Source: an uncultured Acidimicrobiales bacterium (GTDB lineage Bacteria; Actinomycetota; Acidimicrobiia; Acidimicrobiales; UBA10347). Taken from it: a stretch of DNA of 45,855 bases. The stretch is taken from NCBI GenBank assembly GCA_938015575.1, contig CALLPT010000293.1, positions 1 to 45,855 of the forward strand, given 5' to 3'. Of this stretch, positions 19,499 to 29,230 are shown piece after piece; within the stretch, counting starts at the first letter, position 1, and every line of letters begins with the position of its first letter. The notes beneath the pieces are model-generated. The model worked only from the letters and a program-made list of their open reading frames with translations, was not told the origin of the DNA and did no database searches. The translations under genes were made by a program, and so were the position numbers.

Positions 19499-20251
19499 AT
19501 GACGCTCGACCGGCCACAGATCGAAGAAGCAGCCGCCTACCTCTTCCATCTTCGGGTGCAGCGCGAGACGGCAGCCGCGCTGCCGTTCGAGATTCGCCCG
19601 AAGAACGTCGAGGACGCCTACGCAATCCAAGATGCGATGCACGCGACTGCGGGTTGGCCGATCGGCGTACTCAAGGTCGGATGCACCAGCGAGATCGCCC
19701 AGGAGATTCTCGGGATCCCTCACCCGATCGGCGGTCGAGTACCAGCGGAGGGCGTCTTCGCCTCTGGCGCCGAGATTCCCGCGTCGTACTTCGCCAACGC
19801 CCCCGCAATCGAATGCGAGTTCGCGATCCAGGTCGATGAAGCCGGTGAGCCGGTGGCCGTCGCTCCGGCGCTCGAACTCGTCGACCCTCGTGTTACCTCG
19901 TCGGCGGGTTTCGGCGGCATGACCACGATCGCCGACAACTCGGCCGGCTGCGGTGTCGTCCTCGGAACGGCGACGCCGATCGAGGCCGCCGGAGACTTGG
20001 TCAGCCACGATGTCGAACTTCGCTCGGGCACTGGCGAGGTGCTCGCCACCGGATCGGCGGCCGCCGTGCTCGGTGGCCCGGCCGCATCGGTCGACTGGAC
20101 CAAGACGCACGAGGCGTCGCGCGGTCGCGACCTGGCCGGTGGCGCGTGGATCATCACCGGCACTTGCACCGGGCTCACGCCGACCCAGGTTGGCGGTGCG
20201 TACCTGGCCGACTTCGGTGGATTGGGCCAGGTCTCGTTCAGCCTCGCCTAG
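19499..20251 (+). CDS. 2-keto-4-pentenoate hydratase / fumarylacetoacetase-related (MhpD-like)
   Basis: 251-codon ORF; GVLKVGCTSEIAQEILGIPHPIGGRV and AIECEFAIQV typical of MhpD-like hydratases. Confidence 0.85.
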   Translation: MTLDRPQIEEAAAYLFHLRVQRETAAALPFEIRPKNVEDAYAIQDAMHATAGWPIGVLKVGCTSEIAQEILGIPHPIGGRVPAEGVFASGAEIPASYFANAPAIECEFAIQVDEAGEPVAVAPALELVDPRVTSSAGFGGMTTIADNSAGCGVVLGTATPIEAAGDLVSHDVELRSGTGEVLATGSAAAVLGGPAASVDWTKTHEASRGRDLAGGAWIITGTCTGLTPTQVGGAYLADFGGLGQVSFSLA

Positions 20252-20634
20252 CTCGCGTCGTCGAGCACGGCATAGGCCTCGATCTCAACCGTCATCCGAG
20301 GATCGATCAACCGACTCACCTCGACCAGCGTCGACGCCGGCTTGATCGCCCCGAAAACCGCGTGATGGGCCTTGGCGACCTCGGGCATCTCGTCGATGTT
20401 CGTCACATAGGTAATGGTGCGCACGACATCGCTCGCGGACGCGCCTGCCTCGGCCAGCGCGTCTTGGATGATCCCCAGGGCCGACACACTCTGGTCATAG
20501 GTCGAGGTGCCATCAAGGCAATCTTGGGCGGCACATGTGCCGGCGACATGGACGGTGTTTCCGACTCGGACGGCGCGGCAATAGCCGAACACCTCTTCGT
20601 ACGGGCTTCCGCTGGAAACGTTCTGGCGTGGCAT
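20248..20634 (-). CDS. RidA/YjgF-family protein
   Basis: MPRQNVSSGSPYEEVFGYCRAVRVGNTVHVAGTCA... and DVVRTITYVTNIDEM, EIEAYAV. Confidence 0.9.
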   Translation of the reverse strand: MPRQNVSSGSPYEEVFGYCRAVRVGNTVHVAGTCAAQDCLDGTSTYDQSVSALGIIQDALAEAGASASDVVRTITYVTNIDEMPEVAKAHHAVFGAIKPASTLVEVSRLIDPRMTVEIEAYAVLDDAS

Positions 20635-20638
20635 GGGT

Positions 20639-21964
20639 CTAATCCAACCAGCTCGCGGGTCCGCCGCGCTGCACTTTGTTGAACCGGGCCGCAAAGGACG
20701 GGGTCTCGAACATCTCGTTGTCGACGCCGTAACCGAACAAGTACTGGCCGACGCGCCGCATCTGCATCTCTTCGGCACCTTCGGTGATGCGGTAGCGACG
20801 GTGATGCCGGAAGATGTGCTCGAACGGCATATGCCGGCTATAGCCGATGCCGCCGTGGGTCTGGATGGCACGATCCGCTGCCTGCCCGACCAACCGGTTC
20901 GCTCGGTAGTTACACATTGCGACCTTGTCTGAGATCTCGGTCGCGTCGTCGATCTTGTCGAGCTGCCACGCGGTCTTGCGGATGAGTTCGCGCAGCATGG
21001 CGGCCTCGGTGTGCAGCTCGATCAGCGGCCACTGGATCGCCTGGTTGGCGGACAGCGGCTTGTTGTGGATCTGGCGTTCTCGCGAGTACTTGACCGCCTC
21101 GTTGATGCAGTACTGGGCCGCTCCGAGAGACGACGCCGCTTGACGGATGCGATTCTCGTGCACGAACAACTGCGCTGTCGCCAGACCGTGACCCTCAGGC
21201 CCGAGCAGATCGCTGTCCTTGACGCGAACATCGGTGAGTGTGACTTCGGCGTGGTCGGTCGGCATGTTGTAGGTCCACCACATGAACTCGACCTTGAAGC
21301 CAGGTGTGTCGACAGGGACGATGAAGTTGCTGATGCCGGCCGCCTCGCCGGGCTTGCCCGACGTGCGACAGAAGATGTAGTCGTGGGTCGCCGCGTGCAT
21401 GCCGGTGTTCCAGCGTTTGGCACCATTGATGATCCACTCGTCACCGTCGCGGTAGGCGGTGGTCTCCATGCGGGTGGCATCGGTGCCTGCCATTGGTTCG
21501 GTCAAGCCGAACCCGATGCGAGCCTCGCCGGCCAGCATCTTGGGGATCCAGTACTCCTGCTGTTCTTGGGAGCCGTACTTCTCCATCATCAGCACGGTCG
21601 GGAAGTTTCCGACGATCGATGACTCATTCTGCAGATCGTTGTGCAGACCCAACCCCTTGGCCGCCAGGTGCTCGCGGATGATGGCCATCGCCAGGTTCGA
21701 GCCGTCTTGGCCGCCAAACCGCTCCGGCAAGTGATAGCGGAGGAAGCCGGCCGCGTCGGCGCGACGGCGCATCTCCTTGAGGAGCGCCTCCCACTCGGCA
21801 TTGGGCCAACCGTCGCGATCCCAGTCGGTGCGACTGTCTTCGCGGCGGTGATCGAAGAACCGGATGTTGTCGTTCTCGCGCTCGAGCGGCTTGATCTCGT
21901 CCTCGATGAACTGGTCGAGACGATCGAGCAGGTCCTGGATGTCGGCCGGGATATCGAAGTCCAT
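20639..21964 (-). CDS. acyl-CoA dehydrogenase
   Basis: GFGLTEPMAGTDAT, INGAKRWNTGMHAATH, RAIQTHGGIGYSRHMPFEHIFRHHRRYRITEGAEEMQMRRVGQYLFGYG. Confidence 0.96.
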   Translation of the reverse strand: MDFDIPADIQDLLDRLDQFIEDEIKPLERENDNIRFFDHRREDSRTDWDRDGWPNAEWEALLKEMRRRADAAGFLRYHLPERFGGQDGSNLAMAIIREHLAAKGLGLHNDLQNESSIVGNFPTVLMMEKYGSQEQQEYWIPKMLAGEARIGFGLTEPMAGTDATRMETTAYRDGDEWIINGAKRWNTGMHAATHDYIFCRTSGKPGEAAGISNFIVPVDTPGFKVEFMWWTYNMPTDHAEVTLTDVRVKDSDLLGPEGHGLATAQLFVHENRIRQAASSLGAAQYCINEAVKYSRERQIHNKPLSANQAIQWPLIELHTEAAMLRELIRKTAWQLDKIDDATEISDKVAMCNYRANRLVGQAADRAIQTHGGIGYSRHMPFEHIFRHHRRYRITEGAEEMQMRRVGQYLFGYGVDNEMFETPSFAARFNKVQRGGPASWLD

Positions 21965-21981
21965 GGGCCGACCCTAGGTGC

Positions 21982-22437
21982 CTACATCAACAGCGTGAGC
22001 ATTTCGTAGAGCACTGCTGGCTTCTCGTTGCCCACGACATGGATGGTGGCCTCGCTCGTGATCAAGGTGCCGGGGCCTTTGGCCTCGGCCTTGAGGATGC
22101 GGGAGCGACCGTGGAGGGTGGACGGCACCGGTACCGGCGACAGGAACCGCAGCTTGTTTGCGCCGTAGTTGACACCGTTCGACACGCCCTCGAACTCGCC
22201 GATACTCACGATGCCCGACGCCATCAGACTCAGCGTGAAGAAGCCGTGCGCGATCGGACCGCCGAAGGGTCCGGCATTGGCCCGCTCGATGTCCACGTGG
22301 ATCCATTGATGGTCGCCGGTGATCTCGGCGAACGTGTTGACCTTGTCCTGGGTCATCTCGAAGGTCGAGCCGAACGGCCCGTACTCATCGGAGACCGATG
22401 CGTTGATTGCGTCGATGTCATCGAAACGAATTGCCAT
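21982..22437 (-). CDS. MaoC-like (R)-specific enoyl-CoA hydratase
   Basis: FAEITGDHQWIHVDIERANAGPFGGPIAHGFFTLSL. Confidence 0.95.
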   Translation of the reverse strand: MAIRFDDIDAINASVSDEYGPFGSTFEMTQDKVNTFAEITGDHQWIHVDIERANAGPFGGPIAHGFFTLSLMASGIVSIGEFEGVSNGVNYGANKLRFLSPVPVPSTLHGRSRILKAEAKGPGTLITSEATIHVVGNEKPAVLYEMLTLLM

Positions 22438-22458
22438 GACGACGACGCTAGTGCAGGG

Positions 22459-23217
22459 CTACTTGTTCTTCGAAGAGATGCGGGCCTTGAGGTCCGACAC
22501 CCACTGCTTGAACTCGTCCTGCTGCATTGCCCAGAACTGTGGCGCAGTCTCGAGGTCGACGGCTGCCTGGCTGTCTTCGACGGCGGCAAGCGAGCCAAAC
22601 GTCGCCTTGGTCTTGGCGACCAAACCCTTGGGCGCGGCGGCCGCCTTTTGGGCGTATTCGATGGCCACGTTGAGCAGCTCATCGTCAGGCACGCACTTGT
22701 AGGCGATACCGACATCGGCCGCCTGCTGCCCATTGAGCCGTTCGCCGAACAGGACCATCGCCTTTGCGGTCTGCAGATTCGTGATGTTGGCGAGGCGCCA
22801 GGTGTGGCCGCCGCCGGAGTGGATGGCGATCTGGTGGAAACGAGAATCGAAGCGTGCGGACTCACCGGCCAGGATCATGTCGGCGGCCAACGCCAGGTTC
22901 ATCCCCGCGCCAACGGCCGGACCGTTCACGGCGGCGATGGTCGGCAGGCCCGAGTGCGCCACGGCCAAGAAGCCGCGATAGATCGAGCTGAGTTCGGCTT
23001 CACTACCGGCACCGAGCAGGTCGTCGAGCAGGGCGCCGGCGCAAAATGCGCTTCCTGCACCAGTGAGCACAAGCGCGCCGATGCCATCGTCAGCTTCGGC
23101 CTGGGCAACGGCCTCGATCATGGCGTCGTTCATCGCTGACGTCACGGTGTTGCGGCGGTCGGGGTCGTTCAAGGTGATAACTGCGACCCGATCGTGGGTC
23201 TCGACGAGGATGCTCAT
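22459..23217 (-). CDS. enoyl-CoA hydratase/isomerase
   Basis: LTGAGSAFCAGALLDDLL, GLPTIAAVNGPAVGAGMNLALAADMILA. Confidence 0.94.
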   Translation of the reverse strand: MSILVETHDRVAVITLNDPDRRNTVTSAMNDAMIEAVAQAEADDGIGALVLTGAGSAFCAGALLDDLLGAGSEAELSSIYRGFLAVAHSGLPTIAAVNGPAVGAGMNLALAADMILAGESARFDSRFHQIAIHSGGGHTWRLANITNLQTAKAMVLFGERLNGQQAADVGIAYKCVPDDELLNVAIEYAQKAAAAPKGLVAKTKATFGSLAAVEDSQAAVDLETAPQFWAMQQDEFKQWVSDLKARISSKNK

Positions 23218-23450
23218 GAGCGCTGAACCTATCGGCCCGACCGTCGCTGGGCAGAATTGCTGGCACGTCGGCCACCGGTTTCTCGTCACCACGTCATGCC
23301 CGCCTCAAACGACACCGTTGGCTGTGTCAAGGGACCGGACCGGTGGGTGTACCCGCCCAGGCCATATGGCCCACTCCTACCGATTCGTGCGGCGATGCCT
23401 CATCTACGGCTTCCCGGGGCCGAAATAGGGACGGAGGAGGAGAGAGCGCA

Positions 23451-25175
23451 ATGGCAGACATCAACGAAAACAACGATGGCATCGAGATCACACCCGAACC
23501 GGGTGATCACCTGTCGGGCGCGATCCCGATGAATTTCGACAACGTGACCCCTGAAGACGTGGCGCCTGAACTCGCCGAGCTGCTTGGCGACCTGCCAATG
23601 CCACCGGCGCCGCCCGAGATCCCCGACGGCGTCGCCGCGGCTCACTTCGAGGCGCCGAACGACCTGATCGCCGACATGTTGCAGAGCGCCGAAGCGCTCG
23701 AAGGCTCGATCGCCGACAGCCTCGCCGCCCCACCGGCACCGCACGCAAACTCGACCGAGGCCATGCGTTCCGCTCAGGCGTCGTACTCCGACATGAGCGA
23801 TGCGGTCGACGAGGCCAGCATGATGCGCTCCCGTGCCGCCGAGGTGCTGAACCAAAGCCAGGTTCAGGCACAGGCGCTACTGCAGGGCGCTCAACAGCGG
23901 GCATCGACCACGATCTCCGACGCCGACAAGCAGGCCGCAGGCATCGTCGAGGGCGCCCGCGAGCGTGCCGTCGCCATCGTCAGCGCCGCCCAAGACCGCG
24001 CCGATGACCTGATCGCCAACATCAGCGACGAGGTCAACCGGATCGAAGAAGAGGCTCGCGTCGCCGCACGTAAGGCCATCGAAAAGGCCCGCGAAGACGC
24101 AAAGGCCAAGGCCACCGAGATCACCGCCGAAGCGCTGACCGAGTCACAGTCGATCATTGCTCGCGGCGAGTCTGAGGCCTACGACGCCATCGAGGCAGCA
24201 AACGCCAAGGCCGCAGACATCATCACGAGCGCGCAGGCCAGCGCTGCCGAAGACGAAGCTGTCGGCGCAGCCAAGCTGAAAACCGCGATCGAGAAGTCCG
24301 AGGCCCTCATCGAAGAGGGCGAAGCACAGGGCCGCGAAATCGTCGCTCGGTGCAAGGCCGAGGCGACCAAGCTCGAAGAGCTCTCCGAGACCAAGGCTCA
24401 GGAGACCCGAGACGCAAGCAAGGCCGAAGCCGAGCAGATGATCGCCGAGGCTACGGCCGAAGCCGAGCAGATGCGTGAGCACGCCAACGAGATGCTCGCG
24501 ACGATCGAAGAGATCAAATCAAACGCTCAGCGCGATGTCGCCGAGGCTGCCGAAAAAGCCGCCACCGAGGCCGCCGAAGAAGCCCGCCGCGCCGCAGAGA
24601 TCAAGCTCGCCGGCGTGCGCGAAGAAGCCGACCGCCTCGAGGCCGCATCCAAGGGCATCCTCGACGAAGCCGAGAGCGAAGCCAACCGAGTGCGCCGCGA
24701 GGCAATGGAAGAAGCAAACGGCGTGCTGGCCAAGGCCAATACCCGAGCTTCGGACATCACCGAGCAGGCGATGAACGATGCCAACGGCATTCGCTCGACG
24801 GCACAGACCCAGATCGACGAATTGCTCGTCTCCGGCCGGAACCGCTCCACCGAGCTGGTCACGAGTGCCGAAGAGCGAGTCGAATCGATGCTCGCGTCAG
24901 CTCAGGCCGAAGCGGAGCAGATTCGGACCGAGGCACGCGAAGCCGCACAGCGCATGATCATGGAAGCCCGAACGCAGACCTCGGGCGCTCCGGTTGAACC
25001 TGCTGCCGAAGACATCGTGCCGGCACCGCCGGTCGAGGAACAAGCCGACGTTGCTCCGACGCCGAGTCAGAGCCAGGCCTTCTCCGAGATGTGGGCCGCC
25101 TCGGACCCGGTCGATGCCGACGAGTTCTTTGCTGGCATGGCCGATCGTGACGCCACCGACGTCTTCAAGGCCTAA
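23451..25175 (+). CDS. long Ala/Glu-rich coiled-coil protein with hendecad periodicity (cytoskeletal/scaffold-like)
   Basis: RBS GGAGGAGGAGAG before ATG at 23451; about 575 codons; extended A/E/R coiled coil between a Pro-rich N-terminal region and an acidic C-terminal tail. Confidence 0.9.
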   Translation: MADINENNDGIEITPEPGDHLSGAIPMNFDNVTPEDVAPELAELLGDLPMPPAPPEIPDGVAAAHFEAPNDLIADMLQSAEALEGSIADSLAAPPAPHANSTEAMRSAQASYSDMSDAVDEASMMRSRAAEVLNQSQVQAQALLQGAQQRASTTISDADKQAAGIVEGARERAVAIVSAAQDRADDLIANISDEVNRIEEEARVAARKAIEKAREDAKAKATEITAEALTESQSIIARGESEAYDAIEAANAKAADIITSAQASAAEDEAVGAAKLKTAIEKSEALIEEGEAQGREIVARCKAEATKLEELSETKAQETRDASKAEAEQMIAEATAEAEQMREHANEMLATIEEIKSNAQRDVAEAAEKAATEAAEEARRAAEIKLAGVREEADRLEAASKGILDEAESEANRVRREAMEEANGVLAKANTRASDITEQAMNDANGIRSTAQTQIDELLVSGRNRSTELVTSAEERVESMLASAQAEAEQIRTEAREAAQRMIMEARTQTSGAPVEPAAEDIVPAPPVEEQADVAPTPSQSQAFSEMWAASDPVDADEFFAGMADRDATDVFKA

Positions 25176-26395
25176 CGCTCGAACCGAGTGACGACCTCGA
25201 TACGGCTCGTGTCGGGAAACATGTCGATGACGACGCTGCCCGCGTGAGCCCAGCCGGCTTCCACAAGTAGTCCGCTGTCGCGGCCAAGCGATGCCGGGTC
25301 ACAGCTCACCAACACCAACTCATCGGCTCCCGCCGCGTTGACGACGGCGACGCCATCGGCGCCGAGACCGGCCCGGGCAGGGTCGGCGATCACCGCTCCG
25401 TAGCGCACGGTCGGGGACCAATCTTCGACCCGGGCTTCGACCACCTCGACGTTGGGGCCCAGATTATGGACGGCGTCGCGTACGGCGTGCGGATGGGATT
25501 CGACGGCCGTAGCAACCCGATCGGGCGCCGCTCCCCCGCCAAGCAGTCCAACGCCGGCGTACAGGTCGAGCACCGGGCCCTCGCCCGGCCCAAGTGATTC
25601 GCGCACCGAGCGCACCAGGGCCTCGGCGCCTCGATCCGACGTCTGAAAGAACGCCGAGGCAGACACCCGCCAGTCGCGCCCCGCGATCGCCGTGGTGTAG
25701 GACGCATCGCCCGGCTCGGCTGCGTCGACGACGAGCACATCGTCGGGGAGTTCGGCCACCGCGTCGGCGTGTGCGTCTGCGGCAACGACAGCCATGCGGT
25801 CGCCAGAGCCTGTTCCCAACCGAAACGTCACCTCGTCGACGCCGCTAAACCGGCCGACGCGGACGAGCGCTTCGAGGTCGGGATGCAGGGCCTGGCAACT
25901 GTCGGCGGCGAACCGATGATCGGATCGGCGTCGCCGGTAGCCGGCACGCCCGTCGATCACGGCACATCGGGTCGTCACCCGATGGCCGCCCGGGGTCGGA
26001 TCGTGCGTGACCTGGGGTTCGGGAATGCCGCCAAGGCGAATGAGCTGGTCGCGCACGATCTGGGCCTTGAACGATCGAGCATCGCCGGGCGCCACATGCA
26101 GCCAATCGCAACCGCCGCAGACGCCCGACAGGGCGTGATCGCAGAGCAGCGGCGCTCGGGCCGGGCCGGCTTCGATGATCTCGATCAGGTCACCGCGCGC
26201 CCACCGCTTCTTCGACGCCGACAATTGGATTCGCACCCGCTCTTCGGGCACCGCACCGTGGACAAAAGCGACCCGCCCGTCCCCGAGCCTCGCGACGGCT
26301 TCGCCGCCGGTGGCCATTCGTTCGGTTCGGACCTCCTCGATGTCGCCGATGGCGGCTCGAGCGAGCTGCGGTTGCGATCGATCTGGGTTGTCCAC
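25172..26395 (-). CDS. TrmA/RumA-family class I SAM-dependent RNA methyltransferase with TRAM-like N-terminus
   Basis: CDHALSGVCGGCDWLH Cys cluster, FFQTSDRGAEALVRSV, VLDLYAGVGLLGG, LVLVSCDPASLGRD. Confidence 0.9.
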   Translation of the reverse strand: MDNPDRSQPQLARAAIGDIEEVRTERMATGGEAVARLGDGRVAFVHGAVPEERVRIQLSASKKRWARGDLIEIIEAGPARAPLLCDHALSGVCGGCDWLHVAPGDARSFKAQIVRDQLIRLGGIPEPQVTHDPTPGGHRVTTRCAVIDGRAGYRRRRSDHRFAADSCQALHPDLEALVRVGRFSGVDEVTFRLGTGSGDRMAVVAADAHADAVAELPDDVLVVDAAEPGDASYTTAIAGRDWRVSASAFFQTSDRGAEALVRSVRESLGPGEGPVLDLYAGVGLLGGGAAPDRVATAVESHPHAVRDAVHNLGPNVEVVEARVEDWSPTVRYGAVIADPARAGLGADGVAVVNAAGADELVLVSCDPASLGRDSGLLVEAGWAHAGSVVIDMFPDTSRIEVVTRFER

Positions 26396-26454
26396 GACCC
26401 GAGGGTATGGCCTGTGCCACCGCTGCCCTGCCTTCGCGCACTACGTTCGCTTTC

Positions 26455-27144
26455 GTGTCCTCTGCGCGCCCGCTCTCCATTGTCCCGTCCGTGCTCCCCG
26501 CCGACTTCAGTCGCCTTGGCGACGAAGTTGTCGCCCTGTGCGAAGCGGGCGTCGACCGCTTCCAATTCGATGTCATGGACGGCCGATTCGTTCCGAACCT
26601 GACCTTTGGCCCCGACGTCATCGCGTCGGTGCGTGACCGCACCGAAAAGCCGTTCGAGGCCCACCTGATGGTCGAAGCACCCGATGAACTCGCTCACCGC
26701 TATGTCGAGGCGGGTTGCGAGATGCTCATCGTCCACGCCGAGGCGTGCCCTCACCTGCACCGCACGTTGGGTCACATCCGCGAACTCGGCGCTCAGCCAG
26801 CGGTTGCCCTGAACCCCTCGACCCCGGCCAGTGCGGTAGCCCACGTGCTTGACCTGCTCGACATGGTGTTGGTCATGACCGTCAACCCGGGCTGGGGCGG
26901 CCAGCCGTACATTCCGACGATGGAACCAAAGGTGGCCGAGATTCGTGCCATGGTCGACGCTGGCGGCCATGACATCGACATCGAAGTCGACGGCGGCATT
27001 GGTCCGGCAACCATCGCCGGGGCCGCATCGGCAGGGGCGAACTTCTTGGTGGCCGGAAGTGCGCTGTACCGCGACCCTGAGGGACTCGGCCACGCCGTTG
27101 CCGACTTGCGCGAGCGCGCCACCAACGCCGTTAACGGCGCCTGA
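26455..27144 (+). CDS. rpe: ribulose-phosphate 3-epimerase
   Basis: IVPSVLPADFSRLGDEV, FDVMDGRFVPNLTFGP, MTVNPGWGGQ, IEVDGGI; GTG at 26455 favoured, alternative ATG at 26407. Confidence 0.95.
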   Translation: MSSARPLSIVPSVLPADFSRLGDEVVALCEAGVDRFQFDVMDGRFVPNLTFGPDVIASVRDRTEKPFEAHLMVEAPDELAHRYVEAGCEMLIVHAEACPHLHRTLGHIRELGAQPAVALNPSTPASAVAHVLDLLDMVLVMTVNPGWGGQPYIPTMEPKVAEIRAMVDAGGHDIDIEVDGGIGPATIAGAASAGANFLVAGSALYRDPEGLGHAVADLRERATNAVNGA

Positions 27145-27153
27145 GCCTCGCTC

Positions 27154-27603
27154 GTGCAACACCCTGGAATCGCCTCGCTCATCGCGGCAGTTGCCGCATG
27201 CATGGCGATGCTCGGGCTCGCCGCCTGCTCATCGACGGATCGCTCTCCGCAGGCATTCTGTGAGCAGCTCCAAGTCGTCACGGGACCCAGTGGTGCCGAA
27301 GTCGCCCTGGTCCCGGGAGACGCCGGACGCGTCGATGCGATCGTCGACGAATTGCGGTTGCTGCTTGAGCGCGCCCCCGATGACATCTCGACCACGGTGT
27401 CCTCGCTCATCGACTTCTTCGAGGCGTATCAACTTGAACCGCGGGAGAGCCGTCGAGACCTACTCGTCGAGCGTCAAGACGAGCTGGCCCGAACCTCGAA
27501 GCGGCTCGACGAGTACGCGCTCGCCGAATGTGGCCTGTTCCTGCAGCGGGCGGTTCCCACCCCCATCGCGACCTCGGATCCCGGCATCGAAGCTACCGAA
27601 TAG
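27154..27603 (+). CDS. putative lipoprotein
   Basis: Signal peptide with lipobox MAMLGLAACSSTD; follows rpe on the same strand. Confidence 0.7.
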   Translation: MQHPGIASLIAAVAACMAMLGLAACSSTDRSPQAFCEQLQVVTGPSGAEVALVPGDAGRVDAIVDELRLLLERAPDDISTTVSSLIDFFEAYQLEPRESRRDLLVERQDELARTSKRLDEYALAECGLFLQRAVPTPIATSDPGIEATE

Positions 27604-27624
27604 GACCTTTGCCGAGCTGCCGTT

Positions 27625-28731
27625 TCAGGTCTCGGCGCCCGGCTGATCGGGAAGCTCGGGTGGCGGCAGTTCTGCGGTCTGGGCTGGTTCGCCGTCGAAC
27701 CAGGCCGGGTACCGCACCATGAGCCAATCCGCGTCGAGCGAAGGATCGTGCACAGGCGTATACGTGCCGTTGTGGACGGTTTGGGGATCTTCGAGGTGCT
27801 GCTCGAACGTGCGGATCGCTGCGGCCGGGACGTCGGCCTCTTCGAAGATCGTCTCCCACTCCAGCGCACTGCGGGCGCGCAGGGCCGGTCGAATCGCGTC
27901 GAAGTAGACCTGCATAGTCTCGGAACGGTCGGCTTCCATGACCGTCGCAAACGTCTCACCGATACCCGCCGCTTCGAGCGACCGTCGCAGCTGCGCACCG
28001 CTCACCGGCGACAGCGTGAGGTAACCCTCGGCCGTCTCGAGCATCAGGCTGCCCGCAGCTTGGGCGCCGACGCTCAGATCCGGCTCCCGGCCCGCGACCC
28101 GATGGCCCGAGGCGATGTCGGCCCCGTAGAAGTACGCCATCGAGTCGACCATTGCGACGTCGCACACCGTTCCCGTGCCGGTGCGACTGCGTTGGTGCAG
28201 GGCTGCGGTGATGGTCTGGGCCGCGAACATCGCACTCACCTTGTCGGCGATGTTGTTGTTGGTATTCATCGGCTCGTCCACACCGGAGAGCTGACTGCCG
28301 GAGCGGGCTTGCACGATCCCGTCATAGGCGGGCAGCTCCGAGCGAGGCCCGTCGGGCCCGTAGCCGGAGACCCGCACCCAGATCAGCTGCGGGAAGTCGG
28401 CCCGCACGGACTCGGCGGTCAGCCCCATGCGCTCGGCCACCGCTGGTCGCCAGTTGGTGATGAGGACGTCGGCGTCGGCGAGCAGTTCACGAAACGCAGC
28501 GAGGCCGTCGTCGGACTTGAGGTTGAGCACGACGTTGCGCTTGTTCTGGTTCGCGGCCCGGAACTGGAGCGACGAGCCACCATAGGAACGGCCGACACGG
28601 CGGTACGGATCCCCTCGGGGTGGTTCGACCTTGATGACGTCGGCGCCGAGGTCGGCCATCATCAGCCCGGCCATGGGGCCGGCAAGGTAGTTGGCGGCCT
28701 CGACGACGGTGAGTCCTTCTAGGGGCGCCAT
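27625..28731 (-). CDS. CaiB/BaiF family (class III) CoA-transferase
   Basis: MAPLEGLTVVEAANYLAGPMAGLMMADLGADVIKVEPPRGDPYR; NQNKRNVVLNLKSDDG. Confidence 0.95.
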   Translation of the reverse strand: MAPLEGLTVVEAANYLAGPMAGLMMADLGADVIKVEPPRGDPYRRVGRSYGGSSLQFRAANQNKRNVVLNLKSDDGLAAFRELLADADVLITNWRPAVAERMGLTAESVRADFPQLIWVRVSGYGPDGPRSELPAYDGIVQARSGSQLSGVDEPMNTNNNIADKVSAMFAAQTITAALHQRSRTGTGTVCDVAMVDSMAYFYGADIASGHRVAGREPDLSVGAQAAGSLMLETAEGYLTLSPVSGAQLRRSLEAAGIGETFATVMEADRSETMQVYFDAIRPALRARSALEWETIFEEADVPAAAIRTFEQHLEDPQTVHNGTYTPVHDPSLDADWLMVRYPAWFDGEPAQTAELPPPELPDQPGAET

Positions 28732-28936
28732 CGTTCTGTCTCCTTGTGTCGGCTGGCTGACCAAGGGCCACGTCGTCGCGGCCCCGGGCAGGCGTGCGAA
28801 ATTGACCCTAGATGCCTGGGTGAGCGAAGAAAAAGTTGCCCTCATCTGAAGAAATTGGCCCCGACACCCACATTGGCAACACAAACAACAAGATGGGCTT
28901 GAGGGTGTCACACCCGGCGAATACCGTGCACAGTTC

Positions 28937-29155
28937 ATGTCTTGGTCCGCCGTGCTCGTCGCCTGCTTCATCGCTTCCCAAGCGGTGTGCATGGCCATGC
29001 TGGTGACCAGCGGCATGTACAGCGAGCTGTTTGGTCGCCACCGACGCGTTGCCCGCGCCGTTGCGGCCGCTCAGGCCCAGGCCCAAACCAGCAGCGACTG
29101 GGTTGAGAACCACGAGTTCTGGGAGATCACCGACCTCGAAGAAGTCGCGTTCTAG
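28937..29155 (+). CDS. small single-TM membrane protein (72 aa)
   Basis: MSWSAVLVACFIASQAVCMAMLVTSGMYSELFG...; ORF fits the gap before menB. Confidence 0.5.
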   Translation: MSWSAVLVACFIASQAVCMAMLVTSGMYSELFGRHRRVARAVAAAQAQAQTSSDWVENHEFWEITDLEEVAF

Positions 29156-29230
29156 GCACCTGGCTTCACGCCTGCCATCCGGCACCGGACTGGCACCCAA
29201 CTGGCACCGTCCAACCCGTAGGGTTGCGAC

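Noticed and set aside
23360-23371. 12-bp palindrome GGCCATATGGCC upstream of the coiled-coil gene
   Set aside because: Perfect palindrome but isolated, no second site or known regulator; insufficient to call an operator.
28903-28915. GGGTGTCACACCC palindrome before the 72-aa membrane protein ORF
   Set aside because: Short isolated palindrome; could be a regulator site but no supporting evidence.
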